Positions 52,892 to 61,562 of a stretch of 64,000 nt of DNA are shown one piece after another. The notes below the pieces were generated by a model. That model had not been told where the DNA came from. It ran no database searches and worked only from the letters and a program-made list of their open reading frames with translations. Within the stretch, counting starts at the first letter, position 1. The number at the start of each line of letters is the position of its first letter. Source of the DNA: Calothrix sp. NIES-4101 (GTDB lineage Bacteria; Cyanobacteriota; Cyanobacteriia; Cyanobacteriales; Nostocaceae); assembly GCA_004296455.1 (NCBI GenBank), contig AP018280.1:3596001-3660000 (forward strand), given 5' to 3'. Made by a program: the position numbers and the translations under genes.

Positions 52892-54157
52892 CTAAAATCG
52901 TCCGTTCCCCTGGACAATATGCTTAACTGTTGTCAAACTTTCTAAATTAATTAATCCCCGTCTATGTCCTTTCTGATTCGACATTCCTAAAAAGACGGCA
53001 TCACCACCGGAGGGAGTACGAGAAAAACGCGGGGAGGCATTTATATATGTGGAAGCACTATTTACTCCCAAAGCAAATTGCCGACTTTCTTGATATGATT
53101 CAGTGACGATACAATCTGCATGTCCGCTACTATATTGATTTATCCAAGTAATAGCAGCTTCTAAGCTATCAACAAGTTTAAAGGCAACTGTCTTATTTAA
53201 AAACGCACTTCCCCATTCATTTACCTGTGCTAACTGTAATTGTGGAAATGCCTCCACTAATTCTTGATCTCCTTTGATTTCAAAGCCTTTTTCCTTCAAA
53301 CTATTAAATAGTGTTGTTAGGGATGATGATAAAGTTTGACGATGAATTAAGACTTTTTCAATAGCATTTACGGGGTCAGGTTCGCTATTATGACTATCAA
53401 TAATTGTCCAACGTACCATTTCTAAACTACTATTCAGCGACCAATAAAGATAACAGTTACCGATCGCCGATTTTAAGACAGGGACGGTTGATTGACGTAC
53501 CACCTGCTGAACTAAACTCGCTCGCCCATAGGGAATGACTAAATTTAAATATTGTTCTTGGGTAACTAAATCACGGGTTGACGAACTATGCTCACTGCTG
53601 ATGAACTCAATACAACCTTCCGGTAAGCCAATTTCAGTGATTGCTGCCAACAAGACATTAGCAATGGCAGCATTAGAATGGCTGGCTTCGGTGCTCCCCT
53701 TGAGAATAATGCTATTGCCTGTTTTGATGCACATTCCAGCTGCGATCGCTGCGAGTTCGGGAAAGGCTTCGTAAATCAAGGCAATTGTCCCTAATGGCAT
53801 TAACTGCGAGTAGGTTTGTGAGTCTGCTAACTGGTAATCCGCCGTTCGTACCCGTCGTAATGGGTCAGAAAACTCCCCTAATTGCTGTAAAATTTCAACT
53901 GTTGTCTCCAAGCGCCGGGGAGTTAATTTTAGCCAGTCCAAAATTAAGTCGGGAACTGCCATTTCTCGGCTGGCTTCTAAATCGAGAGTATTCGCTTCTA
54001 AAATATCATCAAAGGCATTATTAAGCGCTTTTGCCATCGTCAGCACAGCGCGACTGCGATCTATTCCCTTGGCAACTGCTAACTTCAAAGAAGCGCAATA
54101 CGCACGTTTGGCACTTGCAATCGCATCAGAGGCATCATCAAAATCATCAACAGTCAT
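52892..54157 (-). CDS. ProA-family gamma-glutamyl phosphate reductase homologue, probably without the catalytic cysteine
   Basis: 421 residues from ATG 54157. The open frame runs to 54232, but that would overlap the upstream gene, and the protein from TVDDFDDASDA fits the family. ProA motifs: LMPLGTIALIYEAFPE, KTGNSIILKGSTEASHS, SAIGNCYLYW and YSSGHADCIVTES. In true ProA the nucleophile is in the motif V-C-N-A-x-E; here the site reads PDPVNAIEKVLIH, with Val (codon 53369-53371, residue 263) where Cys is expected. Activity in proline synthesis is therefore doubtful; a second proA may exist elsewhere. Other cysteines nearby might substitute. Confidence 0.8.
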   Translation of the reverse strand: MTVDDFDDASDAIASAKRAYCASLKLAVAKGIDRSRAVLTMAKALNNAFDDILEANTLDLEASREMAVPDLILDWLKLTPRRLETTVEILQQLGEFSDPLRRVRTADYQLADSQTYSQLMPLGTIALIYEAFPELAAIAAGMCIKTGNSIILKGSTEASHSNAAIANVLLAAITEIGLPEGCIEFISSEHSSSTRDLVTQEQYLNLVIPYGRASLVQQVVRQSTVPVLKSAIGNCYLYWSLNSSLEMVRWTIIDSHNSEPDPVNAIEKVLIHRQTLSSSLTTLFNSLKEKGFEIKGDQELVEAFPQLQLAQVNEWGSAFLNKTVAFKLVDSLEAAITWINQYSSGHADCIVTESYQESRQFALGVNSASTYINASPRFSRTPSGGDAVFLGMSNQKGHRRGLINLESLTTVKHIVQGNGRF

Positions 54158-54162
54158 TGAAA

Positions 54163-54576
54163 TTAAGGTCTGTGGGTAAGCCAGAGCATTAATGCTGGCA
54201 AAATAGCTAACAGTAGGGCTACCAATGCCCAAGCAACTATGGTGTTAGTGCTTGCCAAGCGTAAAGCCAACGGTAGCCATATAATCACTAGCACGAAAAT
54301 AATCCCCAGCGCTACTGGTAAATAACTTTCTCCCAATTTTGGGTGAATTATATTCCAGCTACTTCCATTCCAACGCCAAGCTTTTTTGTAAGGATAAGTG
54401 GTTGAAAGTTGTTCCAGAACTTGTCCGTTGTCTTCCACCACAAAAATTTGCTGACAGCGATCGCAACCAAATGCCTCTGTCAGCGTAATTGGAACTAATG
54501 TCCCCCGACGACGACAGGGACAAGGATATTCGCTATTAAAATCTAATTTCTCAGGTTTTTGTGATTGCACAAGCAA
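54163..54576 (-). CDS. zinc-ribbon-like protein with two membrane segments
   Basis: A 137-residue protein I do not recognise by name. The N-terminus has paired cysteines, YPCPCRRRGTLVPI and FGCDRCQQIFVVEDNG, arranged like a zinc ribbon, followed by KKAWRWNGSSWNIIHP. Two hydrophobic segments (about 85-105 and 112-133) end the protein. Its stop is 5 bp upstream of the preferred ProA-like start, so the two are likely an operon. Confidence 0.75.
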   Translation of the reverse strand: MLVQSQKPEKLDFNSEYPCPCRRRGTLVPITLTEAFGCDRCQQIFVVEDNGQVLEQLSTTYPYKKAWRWNGSSWNIIHPKLGESYLPVALGIIFVLVIIWLPLALRLASTNTIVAWALVALLLAILPALMLWLTHRP

Positions 54577-55144
54577 AATTAAGAACTTGAGCCTATTTTA
54601 TAAAATATAGCAATACTCTTGTGAGAAGTATTAGCTACCATCCCAATTATATTTCCTGCTAATTGCTTAGGAGTTGCTAATTTGGCGATGATTGTTTGTC
54701 ATAACATGAGCCATAGTAGATTTTCCTTATCTTAAGCTATATTTTACTTAATTCTCGGAAGCTCCAGTTTAGCCCTAATTGGTACTTTAGAAGTAACTAC
54801 AATAATAGTAGTACCTTCTGATTAACTCAGTTTAATTGTACTTACAAAGATTTACTTTTAGATTTTCACTTTCTCCTCGAATTATTTTCAATTAGAATAC
54901 TTTTACGCATATTTAATGTTATCCAATTTTCTTCAAATTGCCGTATCTTCAGAGGCATATTTCACCCAATTTAGTTTGCAACGATGAGTGATTGATGCCT
55001 AAAATCAAAAATCATTTTGCTTTTATTTAGATGTCGATAATATAATGCCAAACATCCAAAACTCAATAAGTTTGCAAAACTGAAAAGTATTTTGGTAGAT
55101 ATGAAAATCAAGGTAACTATATCTATAGATTGCTTTTTCTAAAG
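54577..55144. other. intergenic region upstream of the zinc-ribbon gene
   Basis: 568 bp, AT-rich, without a recognisable gene, repeat or hairpin. It ends at the tRNA-Gly gene. Confidence 0.45.
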
Positions 55145-55216
55145 AGCGGGTAACGCGATTCGAACGCGCGACATCAACCTTGGCAAGGTTGCGCTCTACC
55201 ACTGAGCTATACCCGC
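55145..55216 (-). tRNA. trnG: tRNA-Gly (GCC)
   Basis: 72-nt cloverleaf on the minus strand. The acceptor stem GCGGGTA pairs with TACCCGC; the D-arm TAGCTCAGTGGTAGAGC, anticodon loop TTGCCAA with anticodon GCC, and T-loop GTTCGAATC are all normal. The CCA end is not encoded. It reads glycine codons GGC and GGU. Confidence 0.96.
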
Positions 55217-55372
55217 AAACAATTCACTTTACTAATATGACACGATTCAATTTATTTGTCAATACTTTTGATTGGGTAATGGATGCTTGGCGAATGAAAC
55301 AGTAGAGGGAGAGGGAGGAGAAGAATTTTGATATACCTTGCTTCTCCCTTCATCAATCCCTTTGAAAATTAA

Positions 55373-55987
55373 TTAGCTCATATCTTCTGGTTGCTTCGCT
55401 AAGTCATCTAAGTTTGCACTTTTGAGCGATGCAGGTAAAGATTGAGAGTTACTAGGATAGGTTGTAGTTAATTGTGAGACTCCAGAGGAGTCACCTTGCT
55501 TTCCCAACGGATTACGTAATTGTCGCATCAAGCTACCCATTTCCATCGCACTCATTGCGTATTCCCAACCGAGATTGCTTTTAATCCCAGCACGTTCTAA
55601 GGCTTGTTGCATGGTGTCAGTTGTCAAAACGCCAAAAACCACAGGAACACCTGTTTGGAAACTAGCAGCAGCAATACCTTTAGCAACCTCAGATGAAACA
55701 TAATCAAAATGGGGAGTTTGTCCACGAATTACAGCCCCCAAACAGATAATCGCATCGTAACGATGGGAAAGTGCTAATTGATGGGCGACTACAGGAACTT
55801 CAAAACTGCCCGGAACCCAGACATAATCTACTTGGGAACCTTGGGGATTAACATCTACACCGTGACGCTTCAAGCAATCTTGACATCCTTCAAGTAACCT
55901 AGTAGTTACCAAATCGTTAAATCGACCAATTACCACTGCAAATCGCAACGGTTCAGTCTGGGTAAAAGTTCCCTCAAATACTGCCAT
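55373..55987 (-). CDS. ribH: 6,7-dimethyl-8-ribityllumazine synthase
   Basis: Penultimate enzyme of riboflavin synthesis. Active-site regions are [47 protein letters not shown] and [11 protein letters not shown]. The core ends at about residue 160 ([11 protein letters not shown]); the remaining 45 residues ([18 protein letters not shown]...) are a low-complexity extension not needed for the fold. No FMN riboswitch was seen upstream. psbZ lies upstream on the same strand. Confidence 0.95.
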   Translation of the reverse strand: MAVFEGTFTQTEPLRFAVVIGRFNDLVTTRLLEGCQDCLKRHGVDVNPQGSQVDYVWVPGSFEVPVVAHQLALSHRYDAIICLGAVIRGQTPHFDYVSSEVAKGIAAASFQTGVPVVFGVLTTDTMQQALERAGIKSNLGWEYAMSAMEMGSLMRQLRNPLGKQGDSSGVSQLTTTYPSNSQSLPASLKSANLDDLAKQPEDMS

Positions 55988-56369
55988 GATTGCCTCTCGG
56001 TTAACTTAAATTAAATATAGTTCTCGCAATATATATTTCCAGGAGTCCCGTAAAAACCGGATTGTTTGCAAAAAAGTTTCATCTGCATTGAACATGGAAG
56101 AAGATGTGGAGATGCGGAGAATATAAGACGTGGAGATGGGCAGATGAGGAGACGTGAAGAAAAGTTCCTGCTTCTATAACTCTTGATCATCGCGTCCCAC
56201 TTCTAAAATTCTAAAATTAAATAGCAGAGAAGCCAAGGTGAAAGGTCGAAAGTACAAGGCAATAGGACAGATACATCCTTTACCCTTTACCCTTTAACCT
56301 TTACCTCGATCGCTCCTCTGCTGCTGATGTTGCTTATACTAAGTTTTCGGCTTTAGGTTGAGCAGTGGC
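55988..56369. other. intergenic region psbZ-ribH with heptamer repeats
   Basis: 382 bp. It includes CCTTTAC-type tandem heptamers at 56277-56304 and GA-rich stretches around 56095-56160 (GGAGA repeats). AAAAACCGGATTG at 56052 belongs to the dispersed AAACCGGTTT-like motif seen also near 25800 and 59600. No gene seen. Confidence 0.5.
56277..56304 (+). repeat. heptameric short tandem repeat, CCTTTAC x4
   Basis: CCTTTAC, CCTTTAC, CCTTTAA and CCTTTAC in direct succession. Heptamer periodicity as in cyanobacterial STRR sequences. Confidence 0.8.
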
Positions 56370-56558
56370 TTAAACGACGAAAAAGTTTAAAATACCAACT
56401 ACAATCACCAAAGCAATCCAAACTCCAGAGCCAAGCCAAAGCAGTTTTTTAGATTCAATCCAGCTTTGTGGTGTGGCATAGGCGACAGGAACGCCTACAA
56501 CCATAACAAACGACATCAACACAAGAGCTAACAGTGCAAATTGGAATATGAAACCCAT
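56370..56558 (-). CDS. psbZ: photosystem II protein PsbZ
   Basis: PsbZ (Ycf9), 62 residues from ATG 56558, is a two-helix PSII core protein that stabilises the contact with peripheral antenna. Helix 1 spans residues 3-27 ([15 protein letters not shown]), the loop has [15 protein letters not shown], and helix 2 ends with [13 protein letters not shown]-like residues ([10 protein letters not shown]). The open frame from 56573 would add five residues absent in homologues. A possible operon with ribH. Confidence 0.94.
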   Translation of the reverse strand: MGFIFQFALLALVLMSFVMVVGVPVAYATPQSWIESKKLLWLGSGVWIALVIVVGILNFFVV

Positions 56559-56831
56559 TTTCTCTTCTCCCAAAACAGCTATTTTTAAAGATAGGATATT
56601 TTACAGCACAAATATTACTGTTCTTATCTAAATTGTAAGGTATCAGAAATTTCGCTATTTTGGTTAATGATTAGTAGTGAATAATAAGTAGATATTTGTC
56701 AATAGTTATTCGCCATTTGTTACTCAATTATTCGTCTTGAGTCACTAAGCAAGCTCTATTGCCCCTGTGAGGAAGTAAGGGACAATAGGAAACCCCATAT
56801 AAAGGACTGATCATGTCCAATTCTGAAGATT

Positions 56832-59567
56832 ATGGATTTAATTTTGTGCCATACAACTGCCGATTTTGACGCACTAGGGGCTGCGGTTGGATTATCGAGA
56901 TTACAACCGGGAAGTAAGATTGTCTTAACTGGGGGAGCACATCCACCGGTGCGGGATTTTTTGGCGTTGTATCGCGATGAATTCCCGTTGATTGAGCGTC
57001 GTTCGGTGAATCCCAAAAAAATTCGATCGCTCTCGGTAGTTGATACACAACATCGCGATCGCTTGGGAAAGGCATCTGAGTGGTTTGATTTACCCTATCT
57101 TGAAGATATTATCATTTACGACCATCACTCTGAACAAACAGGTGATATTCCCGCGAAACGGGTGTATATTGAGCCTGTAGGAGCCACAACTACAATGATG
57201 GTCGAATACCTCCAAAAGTCTTTGAATCATCAACCAACAACTTTTCTGACTACCGCCGAAGCCACAGTTATGGCTCTCGGTATCCATGTTGACACTGGCT
57301 CCTTGACTTTTGACCTGGCAACAGCCCGTGATGCTTTGGCTTTGGCATGGTTGATGCAGCAAGGTGCAAGTTTGGCGGTAATCAATAACTATTTAGAACC
57401 TGGTTTATCAACGCAGCTACAGCAATTACTTAAGGTAGCGTTGGAGAAAATACAATATTTATGTTTACGTGGATATACGATTGCGTGGGTAAACTTAAAA
57501 ACTGATAGTTTTGTGCCAGGTTTATCAAGTTTGGCTTCACAACTGCGTTCAATTGCCGAAATCGATGTATTATTTGTGGCGCATGAATTCCCCGTTGGAG
57601 ATGGCGAGGAAACGCGCTTGACTGTAATTGGGCGAAGTCAAATCCCTGATATTCACTTAAACGAAATTTTTCAAGCTTTTGGAGGTGGTGGACATTCCCA
57701 AGCCGCATCACTGAATTTGCGTGGTGTTAATTCTCAAGATATTATTAACCAATTGTGCGATCGCCTGAAGGAGCAAATCCCCCAACCTCTCACCGCCAGG
57801 GATATCATGTCTTCCCCGATTCGGAGTATTCGTCCGGATATGACGATTGCGGAAGCACAACGAATCTTATTGCGTTACGGGTATTCTGGTTTATCTGTTG
57901 TCGATGCCAATGGGCAATTAGTTGGTATAATTTCGCGTCGTGACCTTGATATTGCTTTGCATCATGGTTTCAGTCATGCACCAGTTAAAGGTTATATGAC
58001 AACTAACCTGAAAACTATTACACCTGATGCGACAATGCCACAAATTGAAGCCCTGATGGTGACATATGATATTGGACGCTTACCTGTAATTTCCGAAAAT
58101 AAATTAGTCGGAATTGTCACTCGCAGTGATGTGTTACGGGAATTGCACCAAGGAAGAGAAAGGGAAGGGGAGAAGGAAATAGGGGAAGAGAGAGAAGAAG
58201 AATCGATTAAATTACCAACCTTGGTGGAATTAAGAAGTCGTCTGACTCCTACTTTATGGGAATTACTCACCAAAGCCTCGCAAGCAGCAAAAAAACGTGG
58301 TTGGCACTTGTATTTAGTTGGTGGAGGGGTGCGCGATTTATTGCTAGCCGAAGCGGCATCTGGGACTTTACTCTTGAAAGATATAGACTTAGTGGTGGAC
58401 GGGTTTCATCATACCGTCGATGCTGGTGCTGGTGTGGAATTGGCAAAGGAACTACAACAAATGTACCCTAGCGCTAAATTAGATATTCATGGGGCATTTC
58501 AAACGGCAGCTTTGTTATGGCATAAAGACCGAGAATTGGATTCATTATGGGTGGATATTGCCACCGCTCGGACAGAATTTTATCCTTATCCAGCCGCAAA
58601 TCCCGAAGTAGAAGCCAGTTCTATACGTCAAGATTTATACAGAAGAGATTTTACAATTAATGCGATCGCTCTGCGTTTAACTCCTCCCCGTGCAGGTGAA
58701 TTGCTCGACTTTTTTGGTGGCTTAATCGATTTAAAAGCCAAGCAAATGAGGGTTTTACATGCCAATAGCTTTATTGAAGACCCCACCCGCATCTATCGTG
58801 GTGTTAGGTTTGCAGTGCGTTTGGGATTTCAAATTGAACCGCAAACTGAAGGTTATATTCGCTACGCCATCAATAGTGGGGTGTATGATAAAACGGCACG
58901 GGAAAATAATAAAACACCCGCATTGCATACCCGTCTCAAAGCCGAACTCAAGTTAATTCTCGAAGCCGCTTACTGGAAAAATGCTTTGGAATTGCTGAAT
59001 AATTTAGGTGCATTACAATGCATTCATCCCACCCTACAACTTGATAGGGAATTATTGCGACAGCTACAACTATTAGAACGGTGGTTGCGACAGTTTGATA
59101 AAGAGCACAACTTGATGCAATGGCAAATGCGGTTAGAAGCGATTATTGCCTATCTTGCACCTGAATATCGTGAGAAAGTTGCCAAGAACTTACAAATGCA
59201 AGAGGATAGCATTAAAAGATTAAGTGATTTATCGCGATCGCAAATTCAGATAGAATCAAACTTACCTACATTACAATTAAATAGTCAAGTGGTGCAATTC
59301 ATGCGGCAATATGACTTACCGACATTGATATTAATTGCCCTACAAACTCAGCGTCCAATTCGCCGCAAAATTTGGTATTACTTTACTATTTTACGGAATA
59401 TTCAAGCTCCATTAGATGGGAATAATTTACGGGGAATAGGTTATAAGCCGGGGCCACAATTTCGACAAATGCTTGATGATTTGTTGGCTGCAACATTAGA
59501 TGGAGAAATTCAAGATCAAGCTGGTGCAGAAAGGTTTTTAAAAACCAATTACCCCAATCTTTCTTAG
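56832..59567 (+). CDS. DHH - CBS - tRNA nucleotidyltransferase fusion (A-adding/CCA-type)
   Basis: A 911-residue multidomain enzyme. The DHH phosphoesterase domain (DFDALGAAVGL, IYDHHSEQTGD) with its DHHA1 end (FGGGGHSQAAS) fills residues 1-310; two CBS domains follow (about 318-432), then a charged linker with REREGEKEIGEEREEE. The class II nucleotidyltransferase head has GGGVRDLLL, DIDLVVDG (the D-x-D) and RRDFTINAIALRL, with the RNA-binding region EDPTRIYRGVRFA. This layout is known from bacteria with separate CC- and A-adding enzymes; which role it has here is not certain. Confidence 0.92.
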   Translation: MDLILCHTTADFDALGAAVGLSRLQPGSKIVLTGGAHPPVRDFLALYRDEFPLIERRSVNPKKIRSLSVVDTQHRDRLGKASEWFDLPYLEDIIIYDHHSEQTGDIPAKRVYIEPVGATTTMMVEYLQKSLNHQPTTFLTTAEATVMALGIHVDTGSLTFDLATARDALALAWLMQQGASLAVINNYLEPGLSTQLQQLLKVALEKIQYLCLRGYTIAWVNLKTDSFVPGLSSLASQLRSIAEIDVLFVAHEFPVGDGEETRLTVIGRSQIPDIHLNEIFQAFGGGGHSQAASLNLRGVNSQDIINQLCDRLKEQIPQPLTARDIMSSPIRSIRPDMTIAEAQRILLRYGYSGLSVVDANGQLVGIISRRDLDIALHHGFSHAPVKGYMTTNLKTITPDATMPQIEALMVTYDIGRLPVISENKLVGIVTRSDVLRELHQGREREGEKEIGEEREEESIKLPTLVELRSRLTPTLWELLTKASQAAKKRGWHLYLVGGGVRDLLLAEAASGTLLLKDIDLVVDGFHHTVDAGAGVELAKELQQMYPSAKLDIHGAFQTAALLWHKDRELDSLWVDIATARTEFYPYPAANPEVEASSIRQDLYRRDFTINAIALRLTPPRAGELLDFFGGLIDLKAKQMRVLHANSFIEDPTRIYRGVRFAVRLGFQIEPQTEGYIRYAINSGVYDKTARENNKTPALHTRLKAELKLILEAAYWKNALELLNNLGALQCIHPTLQLDRELLRQLQLLERWLRQFDKEHNLMQWQMRLEAIIAYLAPEYREKVAKNLQMQEDSIKRLSDLSRSQIQIESNLPTLQLNSQVVQFMRQYDLPTLILIALQTQRPIRRKIWYYFTILRNIQAPLDGNNLRGIGYKPGPQFRQMLDDLLAATLDGEIQDQAGAERFLKTNYPNLS

Positions 59568-59597
59568 AAATTTATATATGTTATGTGCAGATTTTTT

Positions 59598-59741
59598 GGG
59601 AAATAACAATCTCTAGAAACCAGGTTTCTCTGGAACCAATCATGACTAAATTTTTCAGTATCAGCCATTAAAAACCCGCTTTCTCCCCTCATCGAATGCT
59701 GAATGTGGCGTAGGTATTTCAGGTTTGCACGTTGGGGGAGA
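59598..59741. repeat. intergenic repeat unit, copy 1
   Basis: Starts GGAAATAACAATCTCTAGAA, continues CCAGGTTTCTCTGGAACCA, and ends TTTCAGGTTTGCACGTTGG. Copy 2 lies 157 bp downstream with roughly 85 percent identity by eye. Contains AACCAGGTTTCTCTGG, itself palindromic. Confidence 0.8.
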
Positions 59742-59752
59742 AATCGAGTTAC

Positions 59753-59895
59753 TGGGAAAACGATAATCTCTAAAAACCAGGTTTCTCTGGAACCAAGCAC
59801 GACTAAACTTTTAAGCATCAGCAATTAAAAACCTGCTTTTTCCCTTCACCGAATATTGAATGTGGTGTGGGTATTTCAGGTTTGCGTGTTGGAGT
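59753..59895. repeat. intergenic repeat unit, copy 2
   Basis: Begins TGGGAAAACGATAATCTCTA and continues CCAGGTTTCTCTGGAACCAA, ending TTTCAGGTTTGCGTGTTGG. A partial third copy of the right half (ACCGAATGCTGAATGTGGTG) is at 61290-61365. Confidence 0.8.
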
Positions 59896-60059
59896 GGGTT
59901 AGTAGAAAGTGTGTTTATGAGTTTGTCGTGGTAATTGGGGATTATTTGTAGCGGAGAAACCATATTTCTTGAGATTATTCTGCTACTTGAAAATGTCAAC
60001 AAATTTTATTGTCTCATAGTGGAGGAAAGGGAAAATTAAAGAAGTAAAGGAAGCAGTTA

Positions 60060-60818
60060 TTACACAAGCAATACTAAACGAAAACCGTCGAAGTAGTTAC
60101 GGAGGAAGTGCGTATTGAAAGTGCGATTGGCACTACGACAGTTTTCTGGGAAGTTAACCCAGGAACCACCACGTAGCAATTTTAATTGATTGTCATTACC
60201 ATTTTCCCAAGCTCTCCCATCTGTTGGTGCGCCATGATAATTATCATGCCAAACATCTTGGCACCATTCCCACACATTTCCGTGCATATCATATAATCCA
60301 AAAGCATTAGGTGGAAATTTTCCTACTTCTGTTGTTTCTTTTCTGTAAATACCTTTTGGTGCAGAACCATAGGTATAGTTACCATCATAATTTGCTAATT
60401 CGCTTGTAATTGTCTCACCAAAACAAAACGCTTTAGTTGTATCCGCACGACAGGCATATTCCCATTCTGCCTCACTAGGTAATCTATAATTTCGTGCTGT
60501 TTTCCAACTGATTTTTTGACAAAACTCGACAGCATCATCCCAAGAGACACTGTCAACAGGTCGATTTGCACCTTTAAAATAGGAAGGATTATGCCCCATA
60601 ATGACTTCATACTGCGCTTGGGTAACAGTAAATTTACCGATATAAAAAGGCTGAATAGTAACTCGGTGTTGAGGCCTTTCATAACTGGAGTGTCCTTGTT
60701 CATTATCTGGGGAACCCATGAGAAAAGTTCCTCCAGGAATTAGTACCATTTCTAAATTCACACCATTCCCCAAGTTTTCTTTAAAAATTTCTGCCACTTC
60801 AACACTCCCATTTTCCAA
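60060..60818 (-). CDS. formylglycine-generating-enzyme-like (SUMF1) protein with a DGR-type variable C-terminus
   Basis: A 252-residue FGE-sulfatase-fold protein: EMVLIPGGTFLMGS, PVDSVSWDDAVEFCQKI, RLPSEAEWEYACRA and NAFGLYDMHGNVWEWCQD. The C-terminus RGGSW...NCRSANR...GFRLV has only one Cys where true FGE needs two, so it is unlikely to make formylglycine. Residues 221-244 (60087-60158) carry 11 NNC codons; the 4 Phe codons there are all TTC, whereas the other 11 in the gene are all TTT. This is the mark left by adenine mutagenesis of AAC codons in a diversity-generating retroelement. No reverse transcriptase or template repeat is in the window. Confidence 0.85.
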   Translation of the reverse strand: MENGSVEVAEIFKENLGNGVNLEMVLIPGGTFLMGSPDNEQGHSSYERPQHRVTIQPFYIGKFTVTQAQYEVIMGHNPSYFKGANRPVDSVSWDDAVEFCQKISWKTARNYRLPSEAEWEYACRADTTKAFCFGETITSELANYDGNYTYGSAPKGIYRKETTEVGKFPPNAFGLYDMHGNVWEWCQDVWHDNYHGAPTDGRAWENGNDNQLKLLRGGSWVNFPENCRSANRTFNTHFLRNYFDGFRLVLLV

Positions 60819-61098
60819 AAATCCCGATCGCTTAAATGAGTTTGAGTCTATTTATTATTTATAGACGATCGCAAGAATTTAACAATAAATGGATCAAGCA
60901 ACGGTGGGATGAATTTGAAAAATTTCGTAATTTTCTGTAGGCTACGCTCAAAAATGTCTTAACGTATACACGTAGTGCTATGAAAATCATCAAACTCATG
61001 TTATTTTAACTAGCAAAACGCACTTACATGATTTTTATACTTGGATGCAAAATCATATTTTCAGACTGGGAGAACTCCAAGTAAAAAAATGCCCAGTT

Positions 61099-61212
61099 GT
61101 CATTGCGTAACTTGCTTCTCCATTTCGGAGTATGGAGCAAAGCGGAATGTAGGCAAAGCCTTGCCGCAGGGTAGCAACCGCAAGATATTGGGATTGCTTC
61201 GCTCGCAATGAC
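61099..61212. repeat. dispersed palindromic element with 9-bp inverted ends
   Basis: 114 bp bounded by GTCATTGCG (61099-61107) and CGCAATGAC (61204-61212). The interior has further short palindromes (GCAAAGCCTTGC-like, TTGCGGTTGC in complement) and is more GC-rich than its surroundings. Resembles the ATTGCGAGCGAAGCAATC-type intergenic repeats of filamentous cyanobacteria, from memory. Confidence 0.7.
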
Positions 61213-61289
61213 GGATTTTGGACATCTATTTTGTGGAGTTATCTGACTGAAAAAAGACTTCACAAGCCTATATTCAATACAACAGCAAT

Positions 61290-61365
61290 GTAAAACCAAG
61301 TTTTTTCCTTTTACCGAATGCTGAATGTGGTGTAGGCATGTGAGTGAGGTTTACACGCTGAGCGA
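61290..61365. repeat. intergenic repeat unit, partial third copy
   Basis: TAAAACCAAGTTTTTTCC, then ACCGAATGCTGAATGTGGTG and GAGGTTTACACGCTGAG match the right half of the units at 59598-59895. More diverged than the other two copies. Confidence 0.65.
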
Positions 61366-61562
61366 AAAATCCGGTTTTTCCTTCACAAGGATATACCTCC
61401 AAATTTTCAACTCACAATGTTTACTGAATTGTATTTGCGTTCCCATTCTTTATTTTCCGGAAAAATCTCTTCACGCTCTTCACAAAAGATTTTTACAGGT
61501 GTAGATTCTTTTTCTCTGGGTGTTTGTTAATATTAATTAAATTTTTATTCAAAAAGACCACT

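Larger units (their letters stand above)
59568..60059. other. repeat-filled intergenic region
   Basis: 492 bp without a gene. Two diverged direct copies of a ~143-bp unit at 59598-59741 and 59753-59895 fill most of it. The minus-strand open frames here are by-products of the repeats. Confidence 0.7.
60819..61562. other. intergenic region with palindromic elements
   Basis: 744 bp without a supportable gene. It contains the 114-bp element at 61099-61212 and a partial intergenic repeat at 61290-61365. The 91-codon minus-strand frame at 61024-61299 reads through the repeat and is rejected. Confidence 0.6.

Noticed and set aside
59564-60002. Two minus-strand frames of 86 and 63 codons with similar sequence
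   Set aside because: They are similar only because they read through the two copies of an intergenic repeat.
60060-60818. True formylglycine-generating enzyme with a sulfatase partner
   Set aside because: Only one of the two catalytic cysteines is present in the C-terminal motif, and no sulfatase gene is nearby.
61024-61299. 91-codon minus-strand frame
   Set aside because: Runs through the palindromic element at 61099-61212; no start signal or family.
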